From assembly GCA_963971405.1 (NCBI GenBank), contig OZ020489.1, forward strand, positions 16,580,290-16,644,289: DNA of 64,000 bases, read 5' to 3'. A model generated the notes under the pieces. It saw only the letters and a program-made list of their open reading frames with translations. It did not search any database and was not told the origin of the DNA. This document shows, piece after piece, positions 19,986 to 30,489 of the stretch; the first letter of the stretch is position 1; each line of letters opens with the position of its first letter. The translations under genes were made by a program, and so were the position numbers. Source of the stretch: Psococerastis gibbosa (taxonomy: Eukaryota; Arthropoda; Insecta; Psocodea; Psocidae).

Positions 19986-21959
19986 GGGACCTGCTTGGAG
20001 ACCTACAGTATATGTAAGTATATTATGCCGATGTATGAGAATGGCTGTATTTGCCCTCGGCCCTACAGTAAGGCTAACCTCTCCCAGCCAGGGGTGGATT
20101 TGGCTTTGTGCGGATATAGGCACTGCCCTTGTCGCGGACATAAATAATTATTGTATGTATAACGGGGGTTCACTAGTTAAACCACTATATTTATTTAAAA
20201 AAAATATATAATCAAAATAACCTACTTTTTTATCCTTAACTAAAATGTGTTTTTTTCTCGCTTTGCCCTCAGTAAACTATGTAATAATTAAATCGTAATC
20301 TGTTGCCTGCGTTAGGTCTGCTTCAATAGACAGCACTCCTAAAACATTTAATCGTTCCTGTTCGCTGGAATTTCTCATGTCTGTAATGTTTAATGTTTAA
20401 TGTACCTACGCGCGAGCGGATATAGGCATTTGCCTCAGTTGCCTGTTGATAAACCCGCCACTGCTCCTAGCTTCTTCGAGGGTACTCAAATGTGTTGTGG
20501 CCTGGCGCGTCGCGCCGTTTTTCTTTAGTCAGTCACAGTTATTTAACTTATTAACATACCTATAGCCATATGTTCTTTTAAAAAGTTTTTTATTTTGACG
20601 AAATAAAAGGCTAATTGGAATAATCAGAATTATTATAATTGGTTGTTTAACTCTTTGGCAATAAAATATAATAAAGTTTATAACATATGGCTTGATACAA
20701 TAGTGCCATATCTATAGTACGAAAATACAAACGACTACTGCAGTTTAAGGCGATTCGCCCGAAACTACAGGCAGGTCTTCGTGTGGGGCATGCAGAAACA
20801 TGGCTTGGGCGCTAAATAACTATAATTTATGCGTTGTCGCTGCCTAGCCTCTGTGTTCATGGTTTTGCTAATTGCAGCAAGCTTGTGGAAGTTTGTAAAC
20901 CAGCCATCAAATATTTGATGAAAAACGTAGACTGATCATCCAGTTAATCAAGTTTAAAGAAGAAATCCCTTTTTTTTCTAGCTAGGCTGTCCGCTAGAGT
21001 CCCAGGGATATGTTGTTCTTACGAGTATTTCTTTAAAGATTTTGATAGTAACAAGATAATCAAGCGAAAAATCTCAGAGGTGAAATGCGGATCTGTAGCT
21101 CGCTTTTATTTATTAATCAAACCCCCTCCCCCACTTTCGTCGAAAATGTTCTCACCTACTTTTTAAATATTAAAATTATTTAAAGGTATGCTCCATGCTC
21201 AAAAAACGCAAGAACTTAATAAGAGAAAATAGAGAGAGAGGGCTGGGTTGCGTAAATAATAAATATCTGCAATCATCATAAAGCACAAGTTAATTTGAAG
21301 AAGCGACAAGGGGAACTTGAAAATGAGGCAAACTTTCCCTTAATTCTGGGCAAGTGTCCGGCCCCTGCTTCTCCTTTTTTTATGCGAGCTTTATAAAGGT
21401 TTATTAAAGCGTCAAGTTTAATTCAGAGGCTTCCATTCAAAATAATGTTTTACTGAAACTAGTAGAGCTAAGACAGAACACTTTAATTTTTGTGTATTTT
21501 CTAATGCTATAGGACTGCTACAAGGGCTTATAAAAGGCCATAATCACTAATCAGCGAACCATGACATTTAACTACCATTTATTTATTCTAAATAAAGAAT
21601 AATAAATAAATAAATAAGCTTATAATGTGTTGCCAACAAAGTCCAAAAACGACATCACTTACAATATAAAACATAATTAACAATTCCGTAGAAACAAGCA
21701 GTCAAATTGAAAAGTAGGATTAAAAAAATAGCATTTTATCGATTTGTCTAACGCACCTACTGTATGTACGTAAAATAAATACCTAGCATACGATACAACA
21801 CAAGTGTGTACGAGTAGCCATAGCTCATATAGGGGTAGGCCTAAAGTTAGCCAATATAAGTAGCTACATCGCTGTAGCGCAGTTGGTCTCTATTATGATT
21901 GTCCTGATGATTACTTGGCACTGTTACTGTAAGACACTTTCTTAGGCCTACTTTAAAAA
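19986..21959. other. Long intergenic stretch, no gene seen
   Basis: AT-rich. Phrases such as CCAGGGGTGGATTTGGC (20088) and GCGGATATAGGCA, twice (20111, 20418), suggest unrecognised old DNA transposon ends. (AAATAAAT)n occurs near 21590-21616. No coding or RNA gene is supported. Confidence 0.4.
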
Positions 21960-22215
21960 CTTACTTACTTACTCCTTGGCGCTACGGCCTTGGCCTGCTC
22001 TGCCACATCGCGCCAGCCTGCGCGGTCCTGCGCTCTCCTTCGCGAGTCTTCAACGCCAAGGGTCACCAGATGCACCTCGACGTCGTCCAGCCATCGCATC
22101 CTAGGTCGTCCCACTCGTCTTCTCCCTTGGGGCACCTTGTGTAAGGCTGTTCTTGTTGCCCTATTGTCTGGCATTCGTTCCACGTGCCCTAGCCACCTGT
22201 GCGGGCTCCCTTGAT
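21960..22215 (-). pseudogene. Non-LTR RT C-terminal tail fragment
   Basis: Minus strand: HRWLGHVERMPDNRATRTAL, then GRRRVGRPRMRWLDDVEVHL, then RAQDRAGWRDVAEQAKA, a stop near 21965, and a (GTAA)n tail at 21960-21973. GHVxRM...GRPRxRWxDxV is the usual end of RTE/CR1-like proteins. The frame is open but very short. Confidence 0.75.
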
Positions 22216-22783
22216 TTTGGTTACTATTGTAGGTTACTACTTTTAAAAAACTCAACTGAATTTTCCCTTTTAGGTTGTTTGGAATAGGCAACAATGATAG
22301 CCTTAAACCTACCTTAAAAATTAAATTTTATGATAAAGTAGGCTAGGTAGGTCAGATGGGCTACTTCCTGACTGACAATCAGTTGGTAGCCATGATGTGC
22401 TTATTCCAAAACAATCATAATATGCCTTTCTATATTGCTGAAATTTAAAGAGCGGGTTTTTTTGTATTATGGATTATGACATTTAAATTCTGGTCAGACA
22501 ACATTTCAAGTGGGAAAACTAAATGTCAATAGGTGTTATGCAAATTGCATCTAATGTAGTAGGTATACTAAAATACAGTAGTAGTATGTATGAAACAAAT
22601 AATGTACCTACACAGTATATAAAGTAAGGAGATGCATATTTTATAATAGAAAATTGAAACAGATTTACTTGGCAGTTTGTCTTCATAATACTTTGACACT
22701 TATTAAATTCCCTCTTCCTCTAGGTGCCGTCGATGTCATCTACAGAAAACACTACCGATCCAAATTTCCGTGGCTATTGCTTA
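22216..22783. other. Intergenic, no gene seen
   Basis: AT-rich with short frames only. Confidence 0.4.
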
Positions 22784-22926
22784 GGCGGAGTTTCCACACA
22801 CGACAATGGTCAATGGTAAATATGGTTTTGACGTGGTAGCAGACATTTTTAGTGTGTCTTTAATGTCTGCTAAAACGTCAATACCACATTTACCATTGAC
22901 CATTGACGTATGTGGAAACCCCGCCT
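22784..22926. mobile_element. Palindromic MITE with GGCGGGGTTTCCACA ends
   Basis: Nearly the whole element is an inverted repeat: GGCGGAGTTTCCACA and its complement, then AATGGTCAATGGTAAATAT and its complement, with a short loop near 22852. TA lies at both borders, suggesting a Tc1/mariner-type duplication. The copy at 51870-51991 has the same ends and arms. It can fold into one long hairpin. Confidence 0.8.
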
Positions 22927-22937
22927 TAGCCAGTTAT

Positions 22938-23345
22938 TTCAGTTGTCAATTTTTCTTCAATAATTGATGAGATTTTTTTCTGTACGCTAAGCCATTGTCC
23001 ATTTTAACTTCCGCATGTTAAAATTGATCAATGGTCATTGGGTAAAATCACGCTTTGTAAACAATAACAAACTAAAATTAAACAATAGCGTCGTCTGGAT
23101 ATGAAAATAATTGTAATAAATTTCTTGAGAACAAACGAATTATTCATCATTTAAATCATAAAATTTCTTGTAGATTATAAAATGAAAAGAAAAACTCAAA
23201 CTTACAAAATTGGAAACAATTGAAGAAAAAAAAAAGGTCAATTATTGAAGAAAAGTGGAATGAGGTGTAAAAATATAAATGCAACATTGATGATTTTTCG
23301 TCAATGACATTATCAAAATTGAAGAAAAATTGACGAGTGGAATAG
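22938..23345. repeat. Foldback repeat, about 400 bp
   Basis: Arms GTCAATTTTTCTTCAAT (about 22947) and ATTGAAGAAAAATTGAC (about 23325) are inverted. The inner block AAAATTGATCAATG, then GTAAAATCAC and AAACTAAAATTAAA, is shared with the repeat at 28880-29112. It sits beside the GGCGGGG MITE and may be related to it. Confidence 0.55.
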
Positions 23346-23454
23346 GCGCTTAACGTAAAATCGAAAATTTGGTTTTTCTAACTAGAGTATTGTTTACCCA
23401 AGATTCTTTGATGTTTTTGTAGCTATTTACATAAACAAATTATAACTTTTGTTC

Positions 23455-23635
23455 CATTAACAAGCCATCCTAGCGGAGTTGGGGCTATAAAACTCTGTCT
23501 CAACTAGGAAGGCTTATTTACATTCATTCCGAAGCATAGCCAGAAAATGCCGCAAGTGTGAGTGGTACTCGAAACAACAACCTTTCGGATGAAAGTCAGA
23601 ATCTGTACAAATACAGACATTTCCTGCTGACATCT
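23455..23635 (-). mobile_element. tRNA-derived SINE, family A copy 3
   Basis: The minus strand shows TTTCATCCGAAAGGTTGTTG, a degraded B box (TTTCGAGTACC), the body TTTTCTGGCTATGCTTCGGA and CTAGGATGGCTTGTTAATG. It is more diverged than other copies. Confidence 0.7.
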
Positions 23636-23657
23636 GAAATCTGGTTTTCAAAGTATT

Positions 23658-24520
23658 GCTTTCCAATTTATACGTACTATAAGGAAAGCTTTGTGACGGT
23701 CGAAATTTTCAATTCCGAGATTTCAACGGATTTACACGTTTTAAGGTCCCAGGAACCCAAAAAAGTGGTTTTTACGAAATGTCTGTCTGTCTGTCTGTCT
23801 GTCTGTGCGTCGATTTCCGGGCAAACTACTAGGTCGATTTTGATGAAATTCGCCATGTAGGTTCACAAAAATCATACCTCGGGACAATTTTTTTCTAACT
23901 TGGGGCTAACTCAATTTGGGGGGGTTTTATTCTCAAAAACATCCAAAAAAACGTCTAAAAGAATTATTTCCCGAAAACGGCTCCAACGATTTCTTTTAAA
24001 TTCACATATATTGTAGTTGTTATTAATGTTGATAAAATGCGGGGGGTCGCTTGCCCCTTGATAGTTTGCTTCAGGGGGTTAAAAAAATAAAAATAACTAA
24101 ATTTTCATGAAAAATGACTAAACAATCATTTTTCTGCGAAACCTTTCTATCTATGATTTCTACTTTCAGGTATGTTTTAGGTGTTAAATTGAGTAACGAA
24201 ACCGGACAGGTTGCTTTCCCAGAAAATTATTTGGTTTTGTACGAAAAAATGTTTTTTTTTTTTAAATGATAGAAAATTCACGCTCAAATGCATTGCGTGC
24301 CCTGCCAGTATTGCTGTGTGGTAATGTGTTGGTCTGACCTACTGTATCTAGAATTTACCTCACCTCCAGTGACGTCAGGTGGACAACCCCCCCTCCCTCA
24401 CCCCGAGTTACCGGAAATTTAACCATAGGAAAATTATTTACCATAAAATTACTCATTTTCTCTATCTACTAATTTTGATTAATTGGAAGGCATGTTCGAG
24501 TAAACTCGGACCGGTTCTTT
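23658..24520 (+). mobile_element. Family C interspersed element, full-length copy 1
   Basis: About 863 bp. It starts GCTTTCCAATTTATACGTA and ends AATTGGAAGGCATGTTCGAG plus a conserved extension to ACCGGTTCTT. Landmarks are TTCAACGGATTTACACG, a (TGTC)n run at 23779-23803, GTCGATTTCCGGGCAAACTA and GGGGGGTCGCTTGCCCC. The inner CCAATTTAT/ATAAATTGG repeats are inverted near both ends. No transposase is present. Superfamily uncertain; the fixed, asymmetric right extension argues against a simple TIR MITE. Confidence 0.75.
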
Positions 24521-24539
24521 AACAAAGGGTTGGTTGAAA

Positions 24540-24795
24540 TTCGACTATTCGCCTCCCCGAACATAATATTAGAACTAAAAGGGTGTTGAATTCAATGGCT
24601 GGGTCTTGTGCACCGTATGCAAGGGGCCTAGGTGGCCCGGTAGGCCAAGGCTCAGATGGAGAGACCAAGTGCTCGAGGATGTGCACGCCACCCGAGACTG
24701 GAAGCTAGCTGCGGAAGATCATCCGAGACGGCGTGGTGTAGTAGCAGCGGCCAAAAGTCCCCCAGGGCTGGATACGTCTACCTAAGTCAGTTAGT
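24540..24795 (+). pseudogene. Non-LTR RT tail fragment, shorter copy
   Basis: Same family as 18690-19315: CTCCCCGAACATAATATTAG, then RDQVLEDVHAT with a deletion, then RRRGVVAAAK and a terminal CCCCCAGGGCTGG block. Frameshifts and internal deletions make it non-functional. Confidence 0.7.
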
Positions 24796-24817
24796 TGGAC
24801 TTGCATTGTCTGTTGTA

Positions 24818-24944
24818 TTAGTAGTCATTAGAGGCAGGGGCCTTGCAGGCATCGAACAATTAGGGCGGAGCTGTTGTCAGGAAAAGGGGCTAATCTTCAT
24901 TATTGTTCAATGACTTTGAGTTCACTGCCTCTAATAACTACTAA
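24818..24944. repeat. Small foldback, 20-bp arms
   Basis: TTAGTAGTCATTAGAGGCAG at 24818-24837 is inverted at 24925-24944 with one mismatch. The inner GAACAAT/ATTGTTC pair continues the symmetry. About 127 bp in total, non-coding. Confidence 0.65.
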
Positions 24945-25029
24945 TATGTCCAAATAACCTTTGTTAAATAATTCTACACCACTGCCATTACCCTGAAGGA
25001 ATGGATGGTTTTTGAATCATGGTGGTTCA

Positions 25030-25310
25030 TGAGAACGGGCTGAGACTATACCAGGTCAGTCTACATGCGTGTCGAGTCCTGATCACCTCCGAATTAATCG
25101 TTTGACTTTACCATGTTCCCAAGTGGTTCAAAATCCACTATAATCAGGAGGTCCACTCAGTCAGTCAACTCCCCTTCCCCCGAGGTGAAAGAGTCTGCCC
25201 TTAGGGTGCCTCAAGTTAACAAGCAGACTCACTCCCCCCGCCAGGGTGACAGGGCTGCTTAAAGCAGAAATGCTGAAAGCAGGCGTTAGAATTAACAACA
25301 CGTCCAAAAA
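25030..25310 (+). repeat. Dispersed repeat family B, copy 3
   Basis: Conserved blocks GTCGAGTCCTGATCACC, CCAAGTGGTTCAAAATCCAC and GTCAACTCCCCTTCCCCC, ending AGCAGGCGTTAGAATTAAC with a weak AAC tail. The left end is shorter than in copies 1 and 4. Confidence 0.7.
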
Positions 25311-26929
25311 ACAATACAATTTTGAAACAGATAGTCAACAAATCAAAAAACGCTTAACTTGAATAAAATCTTATTCTAGAAAAATATCTTGAACCATTTA
25401 TTTGTTTGCGTGTGACGTCAGCCTCCAGTACGGTATATACCTAATAAAGTATTCTTGCAACATTTTCTTGCGGAATTTCATTATAACTAATAATTGGGCG
25501 TGAGCTGTGAAGAGGGCCCATTATTGTCAACCATCACCAATCCTTTCAGAACTCAAAGTTCATAATTCGAAATTACTTTTTATACAGGATATATTTTTAT
25601 GGGGTCATAAAGGAGTAGGCACTAAAGTGGTGGCGTCCCATTGGTCTGACCTCATGTCAAAGGTTAATCTTCCGCTCATGTTATGCCTCAGAATACTCAA
25701 TTTTTAGGCGAACTTCTTAACTTTCCTTCATTATCCAGGAAGTCTTTTATCACGATAATGTGTTTTTTACGCCTTCATAACTCGTTGGTGGTTAGAATTT
25801 ATGGGTTTTTCTTATAGGTCTAAGCATAAGTTCTAATTCCATAAAGAGCTTTTCTTAGTGTAGGTATATATTTCGAAAACCTCTAGACTAGGACTAGTGA
25901 ATACTTCAATTTTTAAGGGCCCCATGCACACAAAATTCCAATAAAAATTATTTCTTTTTTAATCCGGTAAAAAATAATAAAAATTTATTTTAATGCTGAG
26001 ATTGATGAGAAAAAATATTTAATTCTTCGTTCCACAGCCGCGCAGGGATATGAAAATAGCCAGTAGAGAAATAAAAAAATTCGCAGTAAATGTATATTTT
26101 ATCGCCTGAAAGAATATTGTCTTGATTTTAAAAAAAAACGATAAAGTGTATTAAGCAATTGTACAAAATCAGTCGAGTAAATAAACTGTTTTTGGAGAAA
26201 GCTTGCTTTTTATTCATTTTACATCTGACCAGTTTCATATCTTTGCCGATGTGGAATGAGGCCACTTTGCAAGGATATAAAAAAAACATACTACTATAAT
26301 ACTGCTTTAATGTAGTGATTTGATGATATAAGATCTGAACATGCAATTTAAAGTAAGCTTAAAGTCTATTTCTTCAATTAAATTGCATTTTTATGAAAAT
26401 TTGAAAGGAAGAAATACAATGAAAGTGTGTGAGAGTTTGATTTCTTGAAAATAAAAGAATTTTTTTCGAAATTAAGCATCGGGCCATTCGTTTGTTCTGG
26501 TACAGCACTGAACAGCCCCAGTAATGATAATGGTATAAAAACAAAGCATCTGTCTTATCTTCAATTCCAAAAAAAATGGGCGGTTGTCAAGCTTACAGAA
26601 AACTTGCAGGGCTGGGATGAGGAAGGGGCTGTTGGGCCCCTGAAAAATGATCTCATGTCAATGTCATTAAACAAATGGCTCCCTCAAAAGAGACGTGCCA
26701 CGGGTGCTAAAAGGGAGGCAGGGTCACCTCTTGCTATTTTTCTAACAGCTTTTAGGAAATACTTGTATTGTATATGAAGAGAATGTATGCAAAAGGCGAT
26801 TTGTCACAAAAAATAATTTTTGAGTTGATGGTATCACTGTAATTGTCGCATTGACTGATACGAAAAATTTATTAAGTAGTCTAATGCGATTCCAATATTA
26901 TCAAAGAATATTAAAATGAAAAGGCTTGA
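25311..26929. other. Intergenic, no gene seen
   Basis: AT-rich. The 110-codon frame at 26445-26774 shows no known motif and sits in biased sequence; I do not call it a gene. Nothing else is supported. Confidence 0.4.
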
Positions 26930-27035
26930 TACGAGATACAATCGGATTTTGAGGGGGGAAATAAAAACTACTATGTAATATCCAATGAAATTTCTGAACC
27001 CCCCCCCCCCGAAAAATTCCTGGCTACGACCTTGA
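26930..27035 (+). repeat. Family I repeat, copy 1
   Basis: The TACAATCGGATTTTGAGGGG start, ACTATGTAATATCCAATG, a C11 tract and CCTGGCTACGACCTTG recur, inverted in part, at 38880-39010. A decayed DNA transposon end is likely. Confidence 0.5.
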
Positions 27036-27044
27036 TCTCTTGTC

Positions 27045-27715
27045 TCTATATATATAAATAAATCCCTATTTCCCTTTGTCACAGCATCACGGGTGAACGG
27101 CTGGACCGATTTCACTATTTTTGTTGTTGTTGTGTTTGTTATTGTCAGGAGAAGGTTCCTATGAAAGAAAAAATTTAAAAATTACCTTTTTCCCGAAATC
27201 AGAGCCTAATTTTCCCATTTTCGACCCATCCACATTGGTTTTCCTATACTGCGGAAAACCCGATAAAAAGAAATACAGAACCACTACGGCCAAAATGGCT
27301 TCTTAGCGGTATTCGGTGAACCTTTGGCCAACTTTCCCCTTAAGTCTCCCATCTATGCCATACCTGACTGCTTCTGGATAGCTGAAAAAGTAAAAACGTG
27401 CAGTAACTCGAAAAAATGCCCATTTTCGACGAAAAAACACGTTTTTCGGGGGCAATTTTCGCGGGGAAAAATGGATTAGAAAAATTTAAAACCACTTTGC
27501 TACTTTCCACTACTCTTGCTCTTTACAACTGTATAACCAGTTTTGCTTCTCGACTAGCGGTTTTGCCACAGCTAGGTACTTCAGGGAGTTACATGCGGGA
27601 AAAGGGTACTCTCAGCATGTATAAAGTTAAAAAATTCCACAGCCTTCAATTTTTAACCGACATGATAAGATAATATATCGTTGAAGGCAGTATGAATGAG
27701 GGTTTCAAGCGAGTG
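27045..27715 (+). mobile_element. Helitron-like repeat, copy 1 (tentative)
   Basis: It opens with TCTATATATATAAATAAATC and CCTATTTCCCTTTGTC, then GTGAACGGCTGGACCGATTT, wording typical of insect Helitron-like 5' ends. The sequence TATGAAAGAAAAAATTTAAA follows, as in the copy at 28090. The right border is a guess. No Rep/helicase coding is present. Confidence 0.4.
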
Positions 27716-28089
27716 AAAAGTGGTTCCATTCTCCCCCTCCCCCTTTAAAATCGGGTCAAACAGAAAATTTCACTAGATATTCCCGAAAATATTCCCGTTT
27801 GCTATAATTTCGAAAAATGTACCTACTTTTTCGGGACCACAATGTTTAGTAAATTTTCAGTTTTGCATGTTGTTTACTAATGTAAACAAATTATCGACAA
27901 ATCATCCAATTTAGGCCTACCATTTCGGCTACAGTATGGATATCTTCAAGTTTCACCTTAAAAATGGCCTATATTTTGCTTCCGATTTCTATAATATGTA
28001 TTTTATATGGATACAAATTATCTATCACACATTATACTACTGTACCGGTTTAATGTAACTATCGTACACTATGAACATATTTCCCCAAT
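27716..28089. other. Intergenic, no gene seen
   Basis: AT-rich, possibly still internal to the Helitron-like repeat. No frame of interest. Confidence 0.35.
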
Positions 28090-28430
28090 TACGAAGATAT
28101 ATAAAAATGAATCCCTATATCCCTATGTCACGGCATCACGCGTGAACGGCTGGACCGAGTTCACTATTTGTTTTGTTGTTGTCAGGAAAAGGTTCTTATG
28201 AAAGAAAAAAAATTAAAAAATTGCGCAGAAAATTAGAAAATTCTGGAAATTTAAGTAGTGCGATGCGAGCCCCGTAGGGGCGAACTGCGCTATACCCAAT
28301 CAGACCATGCGAGGCCCCAAAGGGGCGAGCTGCGGAATGTCCAATGTTGCCGCTCGCCGCAGGCGCAAGGGAGGCGAGGCCGCGAAGCGGTCGCAAGCCC
28401 CGCTTGTACTACAATATTTAATCGCAGATC
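28090..28430 (+). mobile_element. Helitron-like repeat, copy 2 with GC-rich hairpin end
   Basis: It begins GATATATAAAAATGAATCCC and carries GTGAACGGCTGGACCGAGTT and TATGAAAGAAAAAAAATT. It ends in a GC-rich block with small hairpins: GCCCCGTAGGGGC, GGCCCCAAAGGGGC and GGCCGCGAAGCGGTC. A 3' hairpin close to CTTGTACT resembles Helitron ends, though the exact CTRR terminus is not clear. Non-autonomous. Confidence 0.45.
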
Positions 28431-28475
28431 ATCGTTGGTAGCCTGCTAATAATATAGAATAAGTACTGCAGGTTC

Positions 28476-28552
28476 GGGGACGGGATTCCAACCCGAACCT
28501 CCACCTTGCCGGGGTGGTATGCTAACCACTGTACCAAGCAAGCCTCCGTCCC
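28476..28552 (-). tRNA. tRNA-like sequence (pseudogene or SINE head)
   Basis: The minus strand folds as a tRNA: a perfect 7-bp acceptor (GGGACGG with CCGTCCC), an A-box-like TGGTACAGTGGTTAGCAT, an anticodon stem CCACC/GGTGG with loop CCGGCAA (GGC at the anticodon), and a T arm CGGGTTGGAATCCCG. The D region is too long and position 33 is C instead of U, so a working tRNA is doubtful. A related half lies at 28660-28725. Confidence 0.4.
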
Positions 28553-28659
28553 GTTCATGTAAACCTTTTTTCTCTAATTTGCCCGGCTGTAGAGGCTATA
28601 TACAATGTTAAATATAAATTATCACCAAAGTTTATACCCACGGGCCGCCACTGATACAA

Positions 28660-28725
28660 CATACAAGTGTTCAGCATAGTGTGCACCACCCTGGCAAGGT
28701 GGAATCGGGTTTGAATCCCGCGTAC
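28660..28725 (+). pseudogene. Partial tRNA-like sequence
   Basis: ACCACCCTGGCAAGGTGG forms an anticodon stem-loop like that at 28476-28552, followed by a B-box-like CGGGTTTGAATCCCG. The 5' acceptor strand is not evident. It is likely a SINE head fragment. Confidence 0.4.
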
Positions 28726-28879
28726 GTCTATTTATTCATATCTTCCTTTCACTAATTTCACTGCCTCTAGACCAGAGGTTCTCAATCTTTTTTCTTCGCG
28801 GACCCCTTAGGCGCCGATTCCACCGACTGGCTAGGGCTAAATACAAAAACGGTGACGTGTTAGCAAAAATTCAAGATTT

Positions 28880-29112
28880 AGGCGGGGTTTCTACCGCCCT
28901 CGCATTGCAGAATGCAAACGACATTGACGGAAATGTTTGTTTTCCTCTATTCCACAGTTAAAATTGATCAATGATCATAGAGTAAAATCACAAACAAACA
29001 AACTAAAATTAAAAAATGGCTTCATGGGATATGTTAAGTACAAACATTTTAATAGAAAAGAAAAATTCTAATTTCAGTCAATGTCATTTGCATTCTGCAA
29101 TGCGAGGTCGGT
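28880..29112. repeat. Foldback nested in the hAT-like element
   Basis: Arms at 28907-28938 and 29077-29108 are inverted: CCTCGCATTGCAGAATGCAA and its complement. The left arm is preceded by GGCGGGGTTTCTACCG, like the GGCGGGG MITEs. The centre shares AAAATTGATCAATG and AACAAACTAAAATTAAA with 22938-23345. Confidence 0.65.
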
Positions 29113-29513
29113 GCATGGCGACCCACTAAATTCTACATTGCAATTTTTATTTCGATTTCCTTCCAAAAAAAAAAATAGCCTTACAGACCATGGGCGTACG
29201 CAGAAATAGGAGCGAGGGGGGGGGGAAGCCAGGGGGTGGATCCAGCGACGAATAAATATGATATCTCGCCTTACTACCCCCCCCCCCTCTCCCCCGAGGC
29301 AAATTTTTCAAAGGATAAACCAAAGGAAACGGGTTTCCACGCATTCTTTTTACGACTCTAAAAAGGGGGCCCGAGTGGTGTCTCCCCCGGAGGGAAATTG
29401 TTGATATTGTAAGCAGAGAATGGTGGGTTTCTATCGGTTTTGGCCGCCAATCCCCTTCCCGCCAATCTTTGAAAAATATATAACTTAAATTGGAAAAAAA
29501 CTTGTCATTCACT

Positions 29514-29745
29514 TATAAATAAATAAATAAATAAATAAGGACTTTTTATTGTTTCTATTACTAAGCCAACATAGCGGAGTTAGGGCTAAATGCCGCCTCT
29601 CTTACACTCAACTAGGAAAGCCCGGGACCGCCTGCTTTACATGCCCTCCAAAGCATGGCCAGAAAATGTAGCCAGTGTGGGACTCGAACCAACTACCTTT
29701 CGGGTGAAAGTCAGAGCCCGTACCACTACGCTACATGTCCTGACA
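29514..29745 (-). mobile_element. tRNA-derived SINE, family A copy 4
   Basis: A well-preserved copy. The minus strand has an A box TAGCGTAGTGG, a B box GGTTCGAGTCCC, the TTTCTGGCCATGCTTTGGAG body, CTAACTCCGCTATGTTGGC and a (TTTA)n tail over 29518-29538. It is inserted in the hAT-like element, hence younger than it. Confidence 0.85.
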
Positions 29746-29816
29746 TCACTTCAATTCTATCTAGTGTATAACTGGCAGACGAGACCACGCCGCGACCCAC
29801 ACTTTGAGAACCCCTG

Positions 29817-30489
29817 CTCTATTTACATTGTTAAATACAGTAGCCGATAACTGACAATTGCTGACTATTACCTGTACATACTGAACCCGTGTCCGTACAC
29901 TATATAACTACTATACTGGCAACTTTCGAATGCAGTTGTTACTACCTACCTTTTTTTTCAAATAATAAATCATTCTAAGAAATCCCACCTGGAAAATATT
30001 TCTACTCGACTTGCATGCGCAAGGCTATTCTATAATTTAAATAGTCTAGCGTGGTCAGCTAAATTTCCGATTGGGCTTCATGAGAACATTGAAACAGTAA
30101 TGGAAGATGCAAGTCTGTCCCCCACAGAGCTGCACTGTTGCGTCCTCACAAACACGTCAATTTAATGGGGTCACCCTCGACATTGTTATCTGCAAACCTG
30201 TGTCTGACTTGTAGGTAGGCTCAGGCTCTATTCCGTAAAAATCATTGGTTATAAAGAAGAATGAACATTTTTATTTCATAATTTCATAAGAACACAAGAA
30301 AATAATTGATAATTATTTTTTTCCTTGTGGCGAAACCCTTTCCCATTTTTAGCCCTTAATGCAGCCATTTTACTGTGGGAAACAGGTTTGGTTTTGATTT
30401 TGCTAACTTGGCCTATGATTACTCAAATATCGTAAGTAGAATCTCCCACATGTCAACCCTTAAAACGACCCACCTGCTCCTTACACTTT
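29817..30489. other. Intergenic, no gene seen
   Basis: AT-rich. The right edge, 30478-30489, is the left copy of the target duplication of the non-LTR insertion that follows. Confidence 0.45.

Larger units (their letters stand above)
28773..29816. mobile_element. hAT-like non-autonomous element carrying nested insertions
   Basis: The ends CAGAGGTTCTCAATC and CTTTGAGAACCCCTG are inverted. The internal sequence from 29110 on matches, inverted, the element at 55630-56252 (GCGACCCACTAAATTCTAC, GGAAACGGGTTTCCACGC, GTGTATAACTGGCAGACG). Flanks CTCTAGAC and CTCTATTT share five bases, so any 8-bp duplication is decayed. A foldback (28880-29112) and a family A SINE (29514-29745) lie inside. Confidence 0.65.

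Noticed and set aside
26445-26777. 110-codon frame
   Set aside because: No motif, no splice or repeat context, and biased composition. Not enough to call a gene.
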